In this document: positions 25,177 through 34,135 of the stretch, one piece after another
How positions within the stretch are numbered: the stretch's first letter is position 1
Layout of the letters: the number at the start of each line of letters is the position of its first letter
From: Methylibium sp035476815
Lineage (GTDB): Bacteria > Pseudomonadota > Gammaproteobacteria > Burkholderiales > Burkholderiaceae_C
Direction of reading: 5' to 3'
DNA: 64,000 bases
NCBI GenBank assembly: GCA_035476815.1
Contig: DATILD010000080.1
Span: 15,852-79,851 of the forward strand
Translations under genes and position numbers: made by a program
The notes under the pieces: generated by a model
What the model saw: only the letters and a program-made list of their open reading frames with translations
Told to the model about the DNA's origin: nothing
Databases searched by the model: none

Positions 25177-26366
25177 CTCGAACTTTCGGAGGGCGGGAGC
25201 GTGCCTGGGGAGGCGAGGGAGGGGTCGGTGAACTGGGCGCGCAGGGCCCGGCGGGCCGCGGCCAGCCGCTCGCGCACCGCGTCGGCGCTGTGGCCGCTGG
25301 CGCTGAGCGTGCACACCGCGTCGCCGGGCGCGAAGCGGCTGCCGGCGGCGGGCAGGTCGTGGCAGTCGCCGCGCGCGGCGAGTTCGGCGGCCTGCGCGGC
25401 GCCGAGCTCGAGGGCGCTGCGCGCGAACAGGATCTCGGTGCCGCGCACCGCGCCGGGGGCGTGGTCGGCGAGCGGCGGCAGCTGGTCGTGCAGGCAGGCC
25501 CGGACATGCGCGCGCATCAGCGGCCACAGGCTGCTGTAGAGCGCCAGGCTGCCGCTCGGGCGCGGGTTGATCTCGAGCAGCGACCAGCCGTCGTCGGTGA
25601 GCAGGAAGTCCAGGCTCGCGAGGCCGCGCAGCGCGAAGCGGGCGGTCAGCTGCTCGAGCGCGTCGTCGAGTGCGGCGAGCCGCTCCGCCGGCAGCGCCAC
25701 CGGCCCGATCGCGCCGCGGTAGACATACGGCAGCGGTCCCAGCGGCCGCACGATCTGCTCGTTGATGCCGACCCGCCGCGCCTGCCGGCCGTTGCCGACG
25801 AACAGCGCCGACATCGGCCGGCCCGGCACTTCGCGCTGGAAGTAGGCGCCGCGCGCCGGGTCGGCGACCGGCCGCTGTTCGGCGCGGCGGATGTGCCAGC
25901 CGCCGCTGCCGCGCGCGAGCTTGCGCAGCCAGCCCTGCGGATGCGGCGGGACGTCGCACTGCACCGGCGGGTGCGGCAGGCCGAGCGCGTCGAGAGAGTC
26001 GAAGAAGTGCTGTGGATCGCGCAGCCGCGCCACCGCGGCCGGGTCGGTGCCGATCAGCGGCAGCCGGCCCGCGGCCTCGGCGAGCAGCTCGGGCTCGCAC
26101 TCGAAGTCGCTGCCGGCGACCCAGCCGACCAGCCCGGGCTCGTCGCGCAGCGAGCTCAGCGCGTCGAGCGTGCGCTGCGGATCGATCGGCCGGCCGGGCG
26201 TGCCGATCGGCAGCCAGCGCGCGGCGACGCGGCGCGTGTCGACATCGCCGTAGGTGTCGAGCGCGACGACGCGGTAGCCGTCGTTCGCGGCCGCCTCGGC
26301 CATCAGGCGGGCCGAACGGCCGGCCACCACCAGGGTCTGCGGAGAGGGTACTGCTGCGGAATCCAC
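25173..26366 (-). CDS. ATP-grasp protein of the H4MPT cluster (carbamoyl-phosphate-synthase-like)
   Basis: About 397 residues with an ATP-grasp fold: N-terminal LVVAGRSARLMAEAAANDGYRVVALDTYGDVDTR (preATP-grasp), a lysine-containing loop LRKLARGSGGWHIRR, and the metal site GLASLDFLLTDDGWSLLEINPRPSGSLALY. This type of ATP-grasp protein is a regular member of methylotroph H4MPT clusters; its substrate is unknown to me. The start is uncertain: I chose GTG at 26366 just before the conserved Rossmann strand, while the frame is open to a TTG at 26420 within a repeat. It overlaps the mch start. Confidence 0.8.
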   Translation of the reverse strand: MDSAAVPSPQTLVVAGRSARLMAEAAANDGYRVVALDTYGDVDTRRVAARWLPIGTPGRPIDPQRTLDALSSLRDEPGLVGWVAGSDFECEPELLAEAAGRLPLIGTDPAAVARLRDPQHFFDSLDALGLPHPPVQCDVPPHPQGWLRKLARGSGGWHIRRAEQRPVADPARGAYFQREVPGRPMSALFVGNGRQARRVGINEQIVRPLGPLPYVYRGAIGPVALPAERLAALDDALEQLTARFALRGLASLDFLLTDDGWSLLEINPRPSGSLALYSSLWPLMRAHVRACLHDQLPPLADHAPGAVRGTEILFARSALELGAAQAAELAARGDCHDLPAAGSRFAPGDAVCTLSASGHSADAVRERLAAARRALRAQFTDPSLASPGTLPPSESSR

Positions 26367-26405
26367 GCTTTGCTCACGGGGGACTGCACGGGCTCTCAAG
26401 GAAAC

Positions 26406-26474
26406 GCCGGGCCGCCCCAAGTATCCTTGACCCCCGCGGGGGGCGGGCTGGGCGCAGCCCGGCCCTGGGGGCGC
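26406..26474. repeat. GC-rich palindromic repeat between mtdB and the ATP-grasp gene
   Basis: Contains gccgggccgccccaag, the same core as the tandem repeat at 16442-16610 but in the opposite orientation, plus stems cccccgcggggg and gggctg/cagccc. It lies directly after the mtdB stop. It may act as an RNA stem between the two genes; no T-run follows. Confidence 0.65.
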
Positions 26475-27413
26475 TCAAATGTTTTCCCGAAGGATCTCCC
26501 GCGCGAGCGCCAAGGCCTCGGGGAAACTCAGATAGACCGCCTGTTCGGCACCGCGCATGCGCAGCAGCAGCCGGTGCTGGACCTGGTATTTCACGTTGCC
26601 CACCGCGAGCGCGCCGATGCCGACCGCGCGGCAGTCGGGCAGCAGCCGGCCGTTGTCCATCACGCCGACCCCGGCGATGCCGGTCGGCGGCACCGCGTTG
26701 ACGTCGGCCGCGACCAGCAGCTTCGTCGCGCTCGCCCGGTCGGCCTCGCCCAGCACCTGGATGCCGGCGGCCGCGGCGGCCATCACCACCTCGGACTCGG
26801 CGATCGAGGCGCGCACCTCCGCGGCGCTGGCGCCCGAGACGGCGCCGAGCGTGCTGCCGAAGCGCGCATTGGTCTCGTCGGCGGCCTTCTTCGCCGCCGC
26901 CTCGCCGAGGTGGCTGGACAGCCGCACCTGCGCGCCGAGCTGAGCCGCCAGCACGCCGGCGATGCGGCCCACCGTGCCGGTGCCGCCGAGGATGGTCACG
27001 TGCTTGCCGGTCAGCTCGGTGCCGTGGACCTTGCGCAGCTGCTGTTCGACGCAGGCCACCAGCGCCGCGGCGGTGGTGTAGCTGCCGCTCGGGTCGGCCA
27101 TCACCGACACCACGAAGGGCGGCACCATGGCCTTCTTCGCCGCGTCCAGCATGTCGGCGGCGAGCATCACGTCGCGCCCGCCGATGAAGATGCCGGTGCG
27201 CGCCACGCCGCTCGGTCCGCGCGAGAAGATCGCGTCCTGCGTGAGCCCGTAGACACCGTCGAGCGCGACCTCCGTGTAGGTTGGCAGCAGCTGGTAGCCG
27301 GCGTCGGCGGCCATGTTGATGTCGAACGGGCTCATCTGCCGGCCCGGCGTGAACATGTGCAGGATGTAGGGGCGTTCGATGGGATGTCTCCGGTCGGGGA
27401 TGCGGGTGCTCAT
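26475..27413 (-). CDS. mtdB: NAD(P)-dependent methylene-tetrahydromethanopterin dehydrogenase
   Basis: A 312-residue MtdB oxidising methylene-H4MPT to methenyl-H4MPT. The N-terminus carries YILHMFTPGRQMSPFDINMAADAGY, the family opening, and the Rossmann nucleotide loop is ILGGTGTVGRIAGVLAAQLG near residues 140-160. The position between the beta-RFAP synthase gene and mch fits the pathway. Motifs favour MtdB over the NADP-specific MtdA, which also acts on folate, but this distinction is best confirmed by phylogeny. Confidence 0.94.
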   Translation of the reverse strand: MSTRIPDRRHPIERPYILHMFTPGRQMSPFDINMAADAGYQLLPTYTEVALDGVYGLTQDAIFSRGPSGVARTGIFIGGRDVMLAADMLDAAKKAMVPPFVVSVMADPSGSYTTAAALVACVEQQLRKVHGTELTGKHVTILGGTGTVGRIAGVLAAQLGAQVRLSSHLGEAAAKKAADETNARFGSTLGAVSGASAAEVRASIAESEVVMAAAAAGIQVLGEADRASATKLLVAADVNAVPPTGIAGVGVMDNGRLLPDCRAVGIGALAVGNVKYQVQHRLLLRMRGAEQAVYLSFPEALALAREILRENI

Positions 27414-27437
27414 GTCGGACTTCTCGGGAAACGGGGC

Positions 27438-28460
27438 TCAGGCGCCGCAGGGCTCCACGGCGGCGCCGCCGGCGCGCGGCGCGACGATGCGCAGCCGCAG
27501 GCCCGGGTCGACCACGCCGGCGTTGCGCACCGCCTCCTGCACGCGCTCGGCGGCGGCCGCCGAGGGCAGGATCGCGAAGCCGGTCGGGCCCCAGGAGCTC
27601 TGGCCGACACCGGCGGTCTCGTGGCGCGCGATCCACTCGCACACCCTTGCCACCGCGGCGCTGGCGTAGACGCTGCCGCCCTGGGCCGGCGCGAAGTGGC
27701 CGCCGACGAGCTGCTGCACGCGGCTGACGCCGGCCGCGAAGGCCGCGAAGTCGTGGCCGGCGGCGCCGGCCAGCACGCGCATCAGGACCTCGTGGCAGAC
27801 CGCCGCGGCGGCCTCCTGCGGGAAGCGCGGCAGCGCCTCGATCGCTTCCTTCTCGGGCGCGCCGCTCAGGCCGTCGCGCGCCGGGTCCAGCACCAGCAGC
27901 ACGCGCCAGGCGGCGGGCAGCGTCACGCGCGCCAGCAGCGGCGCCGGCGTGCCGTCGGCACCCGGCCCGCCGTCGAGCAGCAGGCCGCCCTGGTCGAAGG
28001 CGGCGATGCCGATGCCCGAGCGCAGCCCGCGGCCGAGCAGCCGGGCGATCTCGGCGGTGGCGAGGTTCAGGCCGTGCAGTGCCGCGAAGGCGCGGCCGAC
28101 CGCGAGCGCGAGCTGGGTGCCCGATCCGAAGCCGGCATGCGCCGGCAGCGCCTCGGCCAGGTGGAGATGGAGGGGCTCGCTGCGGCCGGTGTGGCGCTGC
28201 AGCATGGCCAGGTGCTCGGCGGCGCGCTGCAGCTCGGTCTCGCCCTTCGGCGCCGCATTGCTCAGCCGCGGCGCGACGGCGCGCTCGAGCGTCAGCCGCG
28301 TCTGCAGCCCGCCGACCACCAGCCCGAGGCTGCCGAAGCGCCGCCCCAGCGTGGCCGAGGGGTCGAGGAAGCCGAGGTGCAGCCGGCCGGGCGCGGCCAC
28401 GCCGACGCCCACGGTGGCATCGGTGGTGGCGGAGGCATGGGACAGGGGCATCGGCGGCAT
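27438..28460 (-). CDS. Beta-ribofuranosylaminobenzene 5'-phosphate synthase
   Basis: A 340-residue GHMP-kinase-fold protein. Beta-RFAP synthase joins p-aminobenzoate (or 4-hydroxybenzoate in archaea) with PRPP, the committed step of H4MPT synthesis. The glycine-rich motif is ALPAHAGFGSGTQLALAVGRAF near residues 105-127, and PGRLHLGFLDPSATLGRRFGSLGL is typical of the family near the start. It is the first gene of the mtdB-ATP-grasp-mch unit, 24 bases before mtdB. The first ATG (28460) is used; a second ATG lies three codons later. Confidence 0.93.
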   Translation of the reverse strand: MPPMPLSHASATTDATVGVGVAAPGRLHLGFLDPSATLGRRFGSLGLVVGGLQTRLTLERAVAPRLSNAAPKGETELQRAAEHLAMLQRHTGRSEPLHLHLAEALPAHAGFGSGTQLALAVGRAFAALHGLNLATAEIARLLGRGLRSGIGIAAFDQGGLLLDGGPGADGTPAPLLARVTLPAAWRVLLVLDPARDGLSGAPEKEAIEALPRFPQEAAAAVCHEVLMRVLAGAAGHDFAAFAAGVSRVQQLVGGHFAPAQGGSVYASAAVARVCEWIARHETAGVGQSSWGPTGFAILPSAAAAERVQEAVRNAGVVDPGLRLRIVAPRAGGAAVEPCGA

Positions 28461-28486
28461 TGTGGCGCGAGGGGACCGGGAGGGAC

Positions 28487-28502
28487 AGCAAGCCCCATTC
28501 CC
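28487..28502 (-). promoter_or_regulatory. Candidate sigma54-like promoter of the beta-RFAP synthase operon
   Basis: Minus strand GGGAATGGGGCTTGCT has the exact GG-N10-GC spacing and a full TTGCT -12 box, but a weak -24 box (three mismatches to TGGCACG). Transcription would start about 15 bases before the ATG. The GACACAGTGTC site lies about 94 bases upstream, a distance usual for activator sites. Confidence 0.35.
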
Positions 28503-28577
28503 ACCCGCTGCTGCCCCGCAGCACGCCGAAATCGCCCCGCCGCCCGGCCAGCTTGCGCCCGCCGCGGGACAGCGGCA

Positions 28578-28588
28578 GACACAGTGTC
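28578..28588. promoter_or_regulatory. GACACAGTGTC palindrome upstream of the beta-RFAP synthase operon
   Basis: A perfect copy of the 11-base palindrome, about 123 bases before the ATG of the beta-RFAP synthase gene and in the gap after the TonB receptor gene. See also the copies at 22119 (exact), 11746 (10/11) and 12339 (9/11). Confidence 0.5.
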
Positions 28589-28615
28589 ACGGTCGCGGGG
28601 GGCCGGCGTCGCGCC

Positions 28616-31003
28616 TCAGTAGCGGTAACGCAGCCCGACGAACACCGCGCGCGGCGTGCCCGGCGCGACGAACAGCGCGTCGCTCGCTTCGCCGGTGTAG
28701 GCCCCGGTCGGGCTGAACACGGTCTCGGCCAGCGCGCCGAAGCTCTCGTAGCGGCGGTCGAACACGTTGTTGAGGTTGGCGTAGAGCTCCCACTGCGGCG
28801 TCGCCTTCCAGCTTGCGCGCAGGTTCAGCACCGCATAGCCGGGCAGCCGCAGGCGGCGCGCCTGCGGGGTTTCGCCGTCGACCGGGTCCTCGAGCAGGCC
28901 GTCTTCGTTGCCCGACACGCCGCGGCTGGTCACCGCCTGCAGGTCGGCGCCGAGGCTGACGCCGGCGCCGACGCGCCAGTCGCCGGACAGCTTGAGTGCA
29001 TGGCGCGGCAGCCCGGCGATGCGGGTGCCGGGGCGGATCGTCACGTTGCGCTCGCCCTGGCGCAGCACGCCGTCGGCCTGGTAGGTGGCGTCGAGCAGGC
29101 TGTGGCCGAAGCCGAGGTCGAAGCTCGCACCGCTGTAGGTGAGCTCGGTGTCCAGGCCCTGGTTGCGCGTCTTCGGGAAGTTGGCGAAGTAGCCGAGCTG
29201 GCCGCTGACGTTGACGCTGCGGAACAGGATGTCGTCCCGGTTCTGCGTGCGGTAGGCCTCGACCGTGAGGCGCAGCGCGCTCGAGATCGGCCAGCGCAGG
29301 CCGGCCTCGACCGTGGTCGAGCGCACCTGCTTCAGGTAGGGGTCGGCCTGCAGGCCGGCCGGCAACCGGCAGGGCTCCTCGGGGTCGGCGCAGCCGAGCT
29401 CGATGACGGTCGGCACGCGCGTGTTGCGCGCGACGTTGGCGTACAGCGTCGGCGTGGTGGCCGCCTCGCCGAGCCGCTGCGCGATGCCCAGCGCCGGGTT
29501 GACGCTGCGGTAGCTGAAGCGCTCGCGCGGCTTGGTTTCGACGATGCCGGTGTCGTCGTCGCGCACGGTGAGCCGGTTGCTGACGGTCGAGCGGTTGTAG
29601 CGCGCGGTGGCGGTCACGTGGGTGCGCGGCGCGACCTGGATGGTGTCGGTGGCGTAGAGGCCGAAGCTGCTGGAGCGGCCCGTCACGTCGGCCGCCAGCT
29701 CGACCGGCTCGCCGTCGGCCGGGATCACGCCGCGCTCGGGCGTGAAGAAGCCCTCCTGCTCGAGCTGCCGATAGCGCACCCGCGCGCTGTCGACGCTGGC
29801 GCCGACCTGGAACTGGTGCGCGCCGCTGCGGCGCGTGTAGCCGAGACCGGCGCCGTAGCCGGTCTGGCGCGTCGCCGTGGTGTTGAAGGCGGCGTTGTTG
29901 CCGGTGGGCTCGGGGTTGCCCGGGCTGCCGCCGTCGTCGGGTTCGTCGGCCTCGTCGCCGTTGATCGTGTCGCGCGTGCTGTGGCGCAGGTAGGCCAGCG
30001 CCGACACCGAGCTGGCCGCGTCGATCGCGTGCTGCAGGTGGAAGGCGAGCTGGTCGAGCCGGTTCTCGGTCTGGTCGGGGTAGGTGTAGACGGCCTCGCG
30101 ACGGTGGAAGTACAGGTCCTGGGTCAGCACGCCGTCCTCGATCGTGTAGGCCGGCGACAGGCCGTTGCCGATCAGCTCGCTGCGGCCGAACAGCAGCGAC
30201 ACGCTCCAGTCGGTCGCGCCGTCGTCGTGGCCGAGCTTGCCGAAGACCTGCTGCAGGTCGCCCTCGGACGCGTCGCGCCAGCCGCGCTCGTCGAAGGCGG
30301 TCGCGGCGAGGTAGTGGTGCCAGCCGTCCTCGCTGCTGCCGCCATGGCTCAGGTCGACGCGCTTGCGGCCGAAGCTGCCACCCGACAGCTCGGCGCGCAG
30401 CCCCGGCGCGCTGCGCCCGTCGTGGGTGGTGTAGGCGAGCGCACCGCCGAGCGAGTTCAGGCCGAAGGCCGGGTTGGCGCCCGGCACCAGCGCGATCGTG
30501 CTGACCGCGAACTCGGGGACCAGGTCGAAGTTGATGACGTCGCCGAAGGGCTCGTTGATGCGCACGCCGTCGAGATAGACGGACAGGCCCTGGCCGGCGC
30601 CGATCAGCGGCGAGGCGCGAAAGCCCCGGTAGGTGAGGTCGCCCTGGAAGGGGCTGCCCTGGATGTCGTTGACCTGCACGCCGGGCACGCGGCGGTTCAG
30701 GAAGTCGGTCTGGTTGACGGCCTGGGCGCTGTCGATCGCGTCGCGCTTGAGCACCTGGGTCGAGTAGGGAAGGATGTTGCGGTCGATGCCCTGGCCGGGC
30801 AGCGGCGACACGCCGATGACCTCGACGCGCTCGAGCTGCTGCGCGGCCACGACCTGGGCCGACGCGAGCGTGGGCGCGACGATCAGGGGAAGCCCTAGAA
30901 CCCCCAGAAGGCGCAGCGTGCGCGTCAGCGGCGATAGTGCGAACCCGCGTCGGCGCGGGGCCGACCTGTCGCCACGCTGGCGCTGCCTCTGGGCGCGATT
31001 CAT
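28616..31003 (-). CDS. TonB-dependent outer-membrane receptor
   Basis: A 795-residue receptor. A long basic N-terminus leads into a hydrophobic signal segment ending ASAQ (about residues 30-49). The plug domain follows (about 60-190, with RRVPGVQVNDIQGSPFQGDLTYRGFRASPL and LDGVRINEPFG), then a beta-barrel ending in the typical aromatic terminus GLRYRY. The ligand is not readable. A PQQ-linked ABC system and pqq genes lie nearby, so metal (lanthanide, as with LutH-type receptors) or another PQQ-enzyme-related ligand is possible; that is inference. ATG 31003 has GGAG upstream. Transcribed divergently from a two-component pair. Confidence 0.9.
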   Translation of the reverse strand: MNRAQRQRQRGDRSAPRRRGFALSPLTRTLRLLGVLGLPLIVAPTLASAQVVAAQQLERVEVIGVSPLPGQGIDRNILPYSTQVLKRDAIDSAQAVNQTDFLNRRVPGVQVNDIQGSPFQGDLTYRGFRASPLIGAGQGLSVYLDGVRINEPFGDVINFDLVPEFAVSTIALVPGANPAFGLNSLGGALAYTTHDGRSAPGLRAELSGGSFGRKRVDLSHGGSSEDGWHHYLAATAFDERGWRDASEGDLQQVFGKLGHDDGATDWSVSLLFGRSELIGNGLSPAYTIEDGVLTQDLYFHRREAVYTYPDQTENRLDQLAFHLQHAIDAASSVSALAYLRHSTRDTINGDEADEPDDGGSPGNPEPTGNNAAFNTTATRQTGYGAGLGYTRRSGAHQFQVGASVDSARVRYRQLEQEGFFTPERGVIPADGEPVELAADVTGRSSSFGLYATDTIQVAPRTHVTATARYNRSTVSNRLTVRDDDTGIVETKPRERFSYRSVNPALGIAQRLGEAATTPTLYANVARNTRVPTVIELGCADPEEPCRLPAGLQADPYLKQVRSTTVEAGLRWPISSALRLTVEAYRTQNRDDILFRSVNVSGQLGYFANFPKTRNQGLDTELTYSGASFDLGFGHSLLDATYQADGVLRQGERNVTIRPGTRIAGLPRHALKLSGDWRVGAGVSLGADLQAVTSRGVSGNEDGLLEDPVDGETPQARRLRLPGYAVLNLRASWKATPQWELYANLNNVFDRRYESFGALAETVFSPTGAYTGEASDALFVAPGTPRAVFVGLRYRY

Positions 31004-31046
31004 CGAAGTCTCCTTTAGTTATGGAATGCAAACCGAAGATTCTGTG

Positions 31047-32528
31047 ATGCCACCGCCGCCGCACCGGGCAGGAAATCTTCCCGACCTGAGGCCCGCGGCC
31101 GCGCCGATCGAGCTGCCGCGCGTCGTGATGCGCGGCGCGCTCGCCGTGGCGGCCGTTGGCGTGCTGCTGGCGCTGCTGCTCGGCATGTGGCGCGCCCGCA
31201 CCGACATGCGCGAGGAGACCGGGGGCGCGCTGGTGCTGGCCCAGGCGATGGCCCAGCTCGCGCGGGCCGGCGAGCGCACGCCGGCGGCGCTGCTGGCCGA
31301 GTTGCAGGCGCTGTCGCTGGAGCGCCAGGCACGCCACCTGCGGCTGCAGGTGCTCGATGCGCTGGGCCGGCCGATGCTGGCGCCGGCCGCGGCGGTGGCG
31401 GAATCGCCGCCGCTGGCGTGGCTGGTGGCCCTGAGCCGACGCGTGTTCCCGCCGCCGCCGGCGCGCACGCTGAGCTGGCCGCTGGCGCTGCCGGACGGCG
31501 GGCGCTGGACGGTCGAGCTGACCGCCTCGCCCGACAGCGAGCAGCACGAGGCGCTGGCCCAGCTGGCAGAGCTGCTCGGCCTACTGGTCGGCGGCTCGGC
31601 GCTGCTGCTGGCGGTGCTGCACTGGAACGTGCGGCGTTCGTTCCGGCCGCTGCGGCCGCTGCTCGACGCGATCGCCAGCGTCGAGCGCCAGGACCTCGCG
31701 CCACTGCGCGCGCTGCCGGCGATGCCGATCCGCGAGCTGGACGCGATCGCCGCCGCGCTGCGCCACCTGGCCGGCGCGCTGGAGCAGGCCGAGACCTCGC
31801 GCCGCCTGCTCAGCCGCCAGGTGATGACGCTGCAGGAGGACGAGCGCCACCGCCTGGCGCGCGAGCTGCACGACGAGCTCGGCCAGCAACTGACCGCGCT
31901 GCGTGTCGATGCCGCCTGGCTGGCACGCCGGCTGGCCGAGCAGCCCGAACTCGCCACCGTGGTCGCCGGCATGGGTGCGCAGTGCGAACGCATCCAGCAG
32001 GAGCTGCGCGCGCTGCTGACGCGGCTGCGGCCATTGGGCGCGGCGATGGACGGCGAGGTCGAATCGGTCGCGCGGCTGCGGTCGCTGCTCGAATCGCTGG
32101 TCGCGGCCTGGGGCCAGTCGGCCGGTCGGCCGATGCGCTGCACGCTGATCTTCGAGCCCGGTCCGGTGCCGGCCGACGCGGTGCTGCCGCGCGAACTCGT
32201 GCTGACGGTCTACCGCATCAGCCAGGAGGCGCTGACCAACGTGGCCCGCCACGCGCAGGCGCGCCGCGCGGTGCTCAGCGTGCGCTTCGAGTCCGCCCGC
32301 GACGCGACCTTGCTCGACTGGTCGGTCGAGGACGACGGCATCGGCCTGCCCGACACCGCGGCCTGGCAGCGCGGCAACGGCCTCGCGGGCGTGAAGGAGC
32401 GCGTCTGGGCCGCCGGCGGCGACCTGCAGAGCGAGCCGGTCCATGCCGAGGGCTCGCCGACGCCCGGGCTGCGGCTGCGCGCCAGGCTGCCGGTGCCGCC
32501 GACGCCAGCGGAGGAGACGCCGCCATGA
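31047..32528 (+). CDS. Sensor histidine kinase, NarL/UhpB type (HisKA_3)
   Basis: About 493 residues. A first membrane helix lies at about 27-50 (LAVAAVGVLLALLLGMW) and a second at about 170-190 (LLGLLVGGSALLLAVL), enclosing a periplasmic sensor region of about 120 residues, followed by a HAMP-like linker. The phospho-acceptor box is EDERHRLARELHDELGQQLTALR, and the ATPase has YRISQEALTNVARHAQA and DDGIGLP. An earlier in-frame ATG at 31026 (MQTEDSV) is an alternative start. It overlaps the regulator start as ATGA. It is divergent from the TonB receptor, which it may control. Confidence 0.9.
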   Translation: MPPPPHRAGNLPDLRPAAAPIELPRVVMRGALAVAAVGVLLALLLGMWRARTDMREETGGALVLAQAMAQLARAGERTPAALLAELQALSLERQARHLRLQVLDALGRPMLAPAAAVAESPPLAWLVALSRRVFPPPPARTLSWPLALPDGGRWTVELTASPDSEQHEALAQLAELLGLLVGGSALLLAVLHWNVRRSFRPLRPLLDAIASVERQDLAPLRALPAMPIRELDAIAAALRHLAGALEQAETSRRLLSRQVMTLQEDERHRLARELHDELGQQLTALRVDAAWLARRLAEQPELATVVAGMGAQCERIQQELRALLTRLRPLGAAMDGEVESVARLRSLLESLVAAWGQSAGRPMRCTLIFEPGPVPADAVLPRELVLTVYRISQEALTNVARHAQARRAVLSVRFESARDATLLDWSVEDDGIGLPDTAAWQRGNGLAGVKERVWAAGGDLQSEPVHAEGSPTPGLRLRARLPVPPTPAEETPP

Positions 32529-33157
32529 TCCGCATCGGCCTCGCCGACGACCACGCCGTGGTGCGCGCCGGTTACCGGCGCCTGCTGGAACTGGAGCCCG
32601 ACCTCGAGGTGGTGGCCGAGTACGCCGACGCCGACGCCGCCTACAGCGGCCTCACCACCGGCGGCGACCGCCTCGACCTGCTGGTGCTGGACCTGTCGAT
32701 GCCCGGCCGCAGCGGCCTGGAGCTGCTGCGCCGCCTGGGCCAGCGGCTGCCCGCGCTGCGGGTGCTGGTGTTCACGATGCACGAAGGCGCCGCGATGGTC
32801 GGCCAGTGCCTGCGCGCCGGCGCGGCCGGCTTCGTCACCAAGAACAGCGCGCCCGAGCTGCTGGTCGACGCGCTGCGCCGCGCGGCGCGCGGCGAGGTGG
32901 TGCTGTCACCCGACGTGGCGATGCACGCGCCCGGCGGCGCCGAGGCCGCGCCGCCGCATGCGCAGCTCTCGAGCCGCGAGTTCGACATCCTTCAGCAGCT
33001 CGTCGCCGGCCGCGGCGTCGACGAGATCGCGCAGGGTCTGCGGCTGTCGGCCAAGACGGTGTCGAACTACCAGACGCAGATCCGGCAGAAGCTGGGCGTG
33101 GCCGGGGCGGTGGAGTTGCTGCGCTATGCACGCGAGCACGGGTTGGTCGCCGAGTGA
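32525..33157 (+). CDS. Response regulator, NarL/LuxR family
   Basis: A 210-residue two-domain regulator. The receiver domain has the acidic pair ADDHAVVR and the phosphorylation site aspartate in LLVLDLSMPGRSG (about residue 58), with the KN of VTKNSAPELL. The C-terminal LuxR-type helix-turn-helix is LSSREFDILQQLVAGRGVDEIAQGLRLSAKTVSNYQ. It is the partner of the preceding kinase by overlap. LuxR-type regulators govern PQQ alcohol dehydrogenase systems in other bacteria; here that is inference from position. Confidence 0.93.
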   Translation: MIRIGLADDHAVVRAGYRRLLELEPDLEVVAEYADADAAYSGLTTGGDRLDLLVLDLSMPGRSGLELLRRLGQRLPALRVLVFTMHEGAAMVGQCLRAGAAGFVTKNSAPELLVDALRRAARGEVVLSPDVAMHAPGGAEAAPPHAQLSSREFDILQQLVAGRGVDEIAQGLRLSAKTVSNYQTQIRQKLGVAGAVELLRYAREHGLVAE

Positions 33158-33285
33158 GGCCGAGGACCGCGGGCCCGACGCCATCCCCCGTTCGATCGCA
33201 AACAAGCCCAGACAGCCGGGACGCGCCGGCGTACCGTGCCGGATCGTCCGGGGCGGTCTCGGGCGTCCCGACCGGGAGCGATTCG

Positions 33286-34101
33286 ATGAATCCGAACCAG
33301 GCACTCTGGGAGAAGGGCGACTTCACCCGCATCGCCGCGTCGATGCGCGAGAGCGGCGAGGCGCTCGTGAAGGCCGTCGGCCTCGGCCGAGGGCTCAGGG
33401 TGCTCGACCTCGGCTGCGGTGACGGCACGACCGCGCTGCCCGCGGCACGGCTCGGCGCCGAGGTGCTGGGCGTCGACATCGCCAGCAACCTGGTGGCGGC
33501 CGGCAACCGGCGCGCGGCCGAGGCGGGCCTGGCCAACCTGCGGTTCCAGGAGGGCGACGCGTCCGACCTGAGCGGCCTGGAGAGCACGAGCTTCGACCGC
33601 GTCGTCAGCGTCTTCGGCGCCATGTTCGCGCCGCGGCCCTTCGACGTGGCCAAGGAGATGGTGCGCGTGACCCGGCCCGGGGGCAGCATCGTGATGGGCA
33701 ACTGGATTCCCAACGACCCGACGCTCGTCGCGCAGATCCTCAAGATCAGCTCGGCCTACTCGCCCCCGCCGCCCGAGGGTTTCGTCAGCCCGATGACCTG
33801 GGGCATCGAGAGCCATGTGGTCGAGCGCTTCGGCGCGGCCGGCATCCCGCCGGAGGACATCTCGTTCGTGCGCGACACCTACACCTTCAACCATCCGGGC
33901 TCGCCGGCCACGTTCGTGGACACCTTCCGCCGCTACTACGGACCGACGATGAATGCCTTCGATGCCGCCGAGAAGAACGGGCGGACCGACGCGCTGTGCA
34001 AGGAGCTGGAGGCCCTGTTCGAGAGCCAGAACCGGAGTCCGGACAAGGCGGCGACGTCGATCCCGGCAACCTTCCTGCGCGTGACGGTGCAGGTCCGCTG
34101 A
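33286..34101 (+). CDS. Class I SAM-dependent methyltransferase (small-molecule type)
   Basis: A 271-residue methyltransferase. The SAM motif I is VLDLGCGDGTTALPAARLGAEVLGVDIA, followed by EGDASDL and SFDRVVSVFGAMFAPRPFDVAKEMVRVTRPGG, as in UbiE/MenG-like small-molecule enzymes. The substrate is unknown. ATG 33286 follows GGGAGCG by six bases. It lies 128 bases after the response regulator and converges with the Bug gene; a small stem ccgcac/gtgcgg (34113-34126) lies between the two stops. Confidence 0.85.
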   Translation: MNPNQALWEKGDFTRIAASMRESGEALVKAVGLGRGLRVLDLGCGDGTTALPAARLGAEVLGVDIASNLVAAGNRRAAEAGLANLRFQEGDASDLSGLESTSFDRVVSVFGAMFAPRPFDVAKEMVRVTRPGGSIVMGNWIPNDPTLVAQILKISSAYSPPPPEGFVSPMTWGIESHVVERFGAAGIPPEDISFVRDTYTFNHPGSPATFVDTFRRYYGPTMNAFDAAEKNGRTDALCKELEALFESQNRSPDKAATSIPATFLRVTVQVR

Positions 34102-34135
34102 GGCGCGCCGGTCCGCACGAGTGCGGCGGGGTGGC

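Noticed and set aside
34113..34126. Stem ccgcac/gtgcgg between the convergent methyltransferase and Bug genes as a terminator.
   Set aside because: Only 6 bp and no T-run on either strand.
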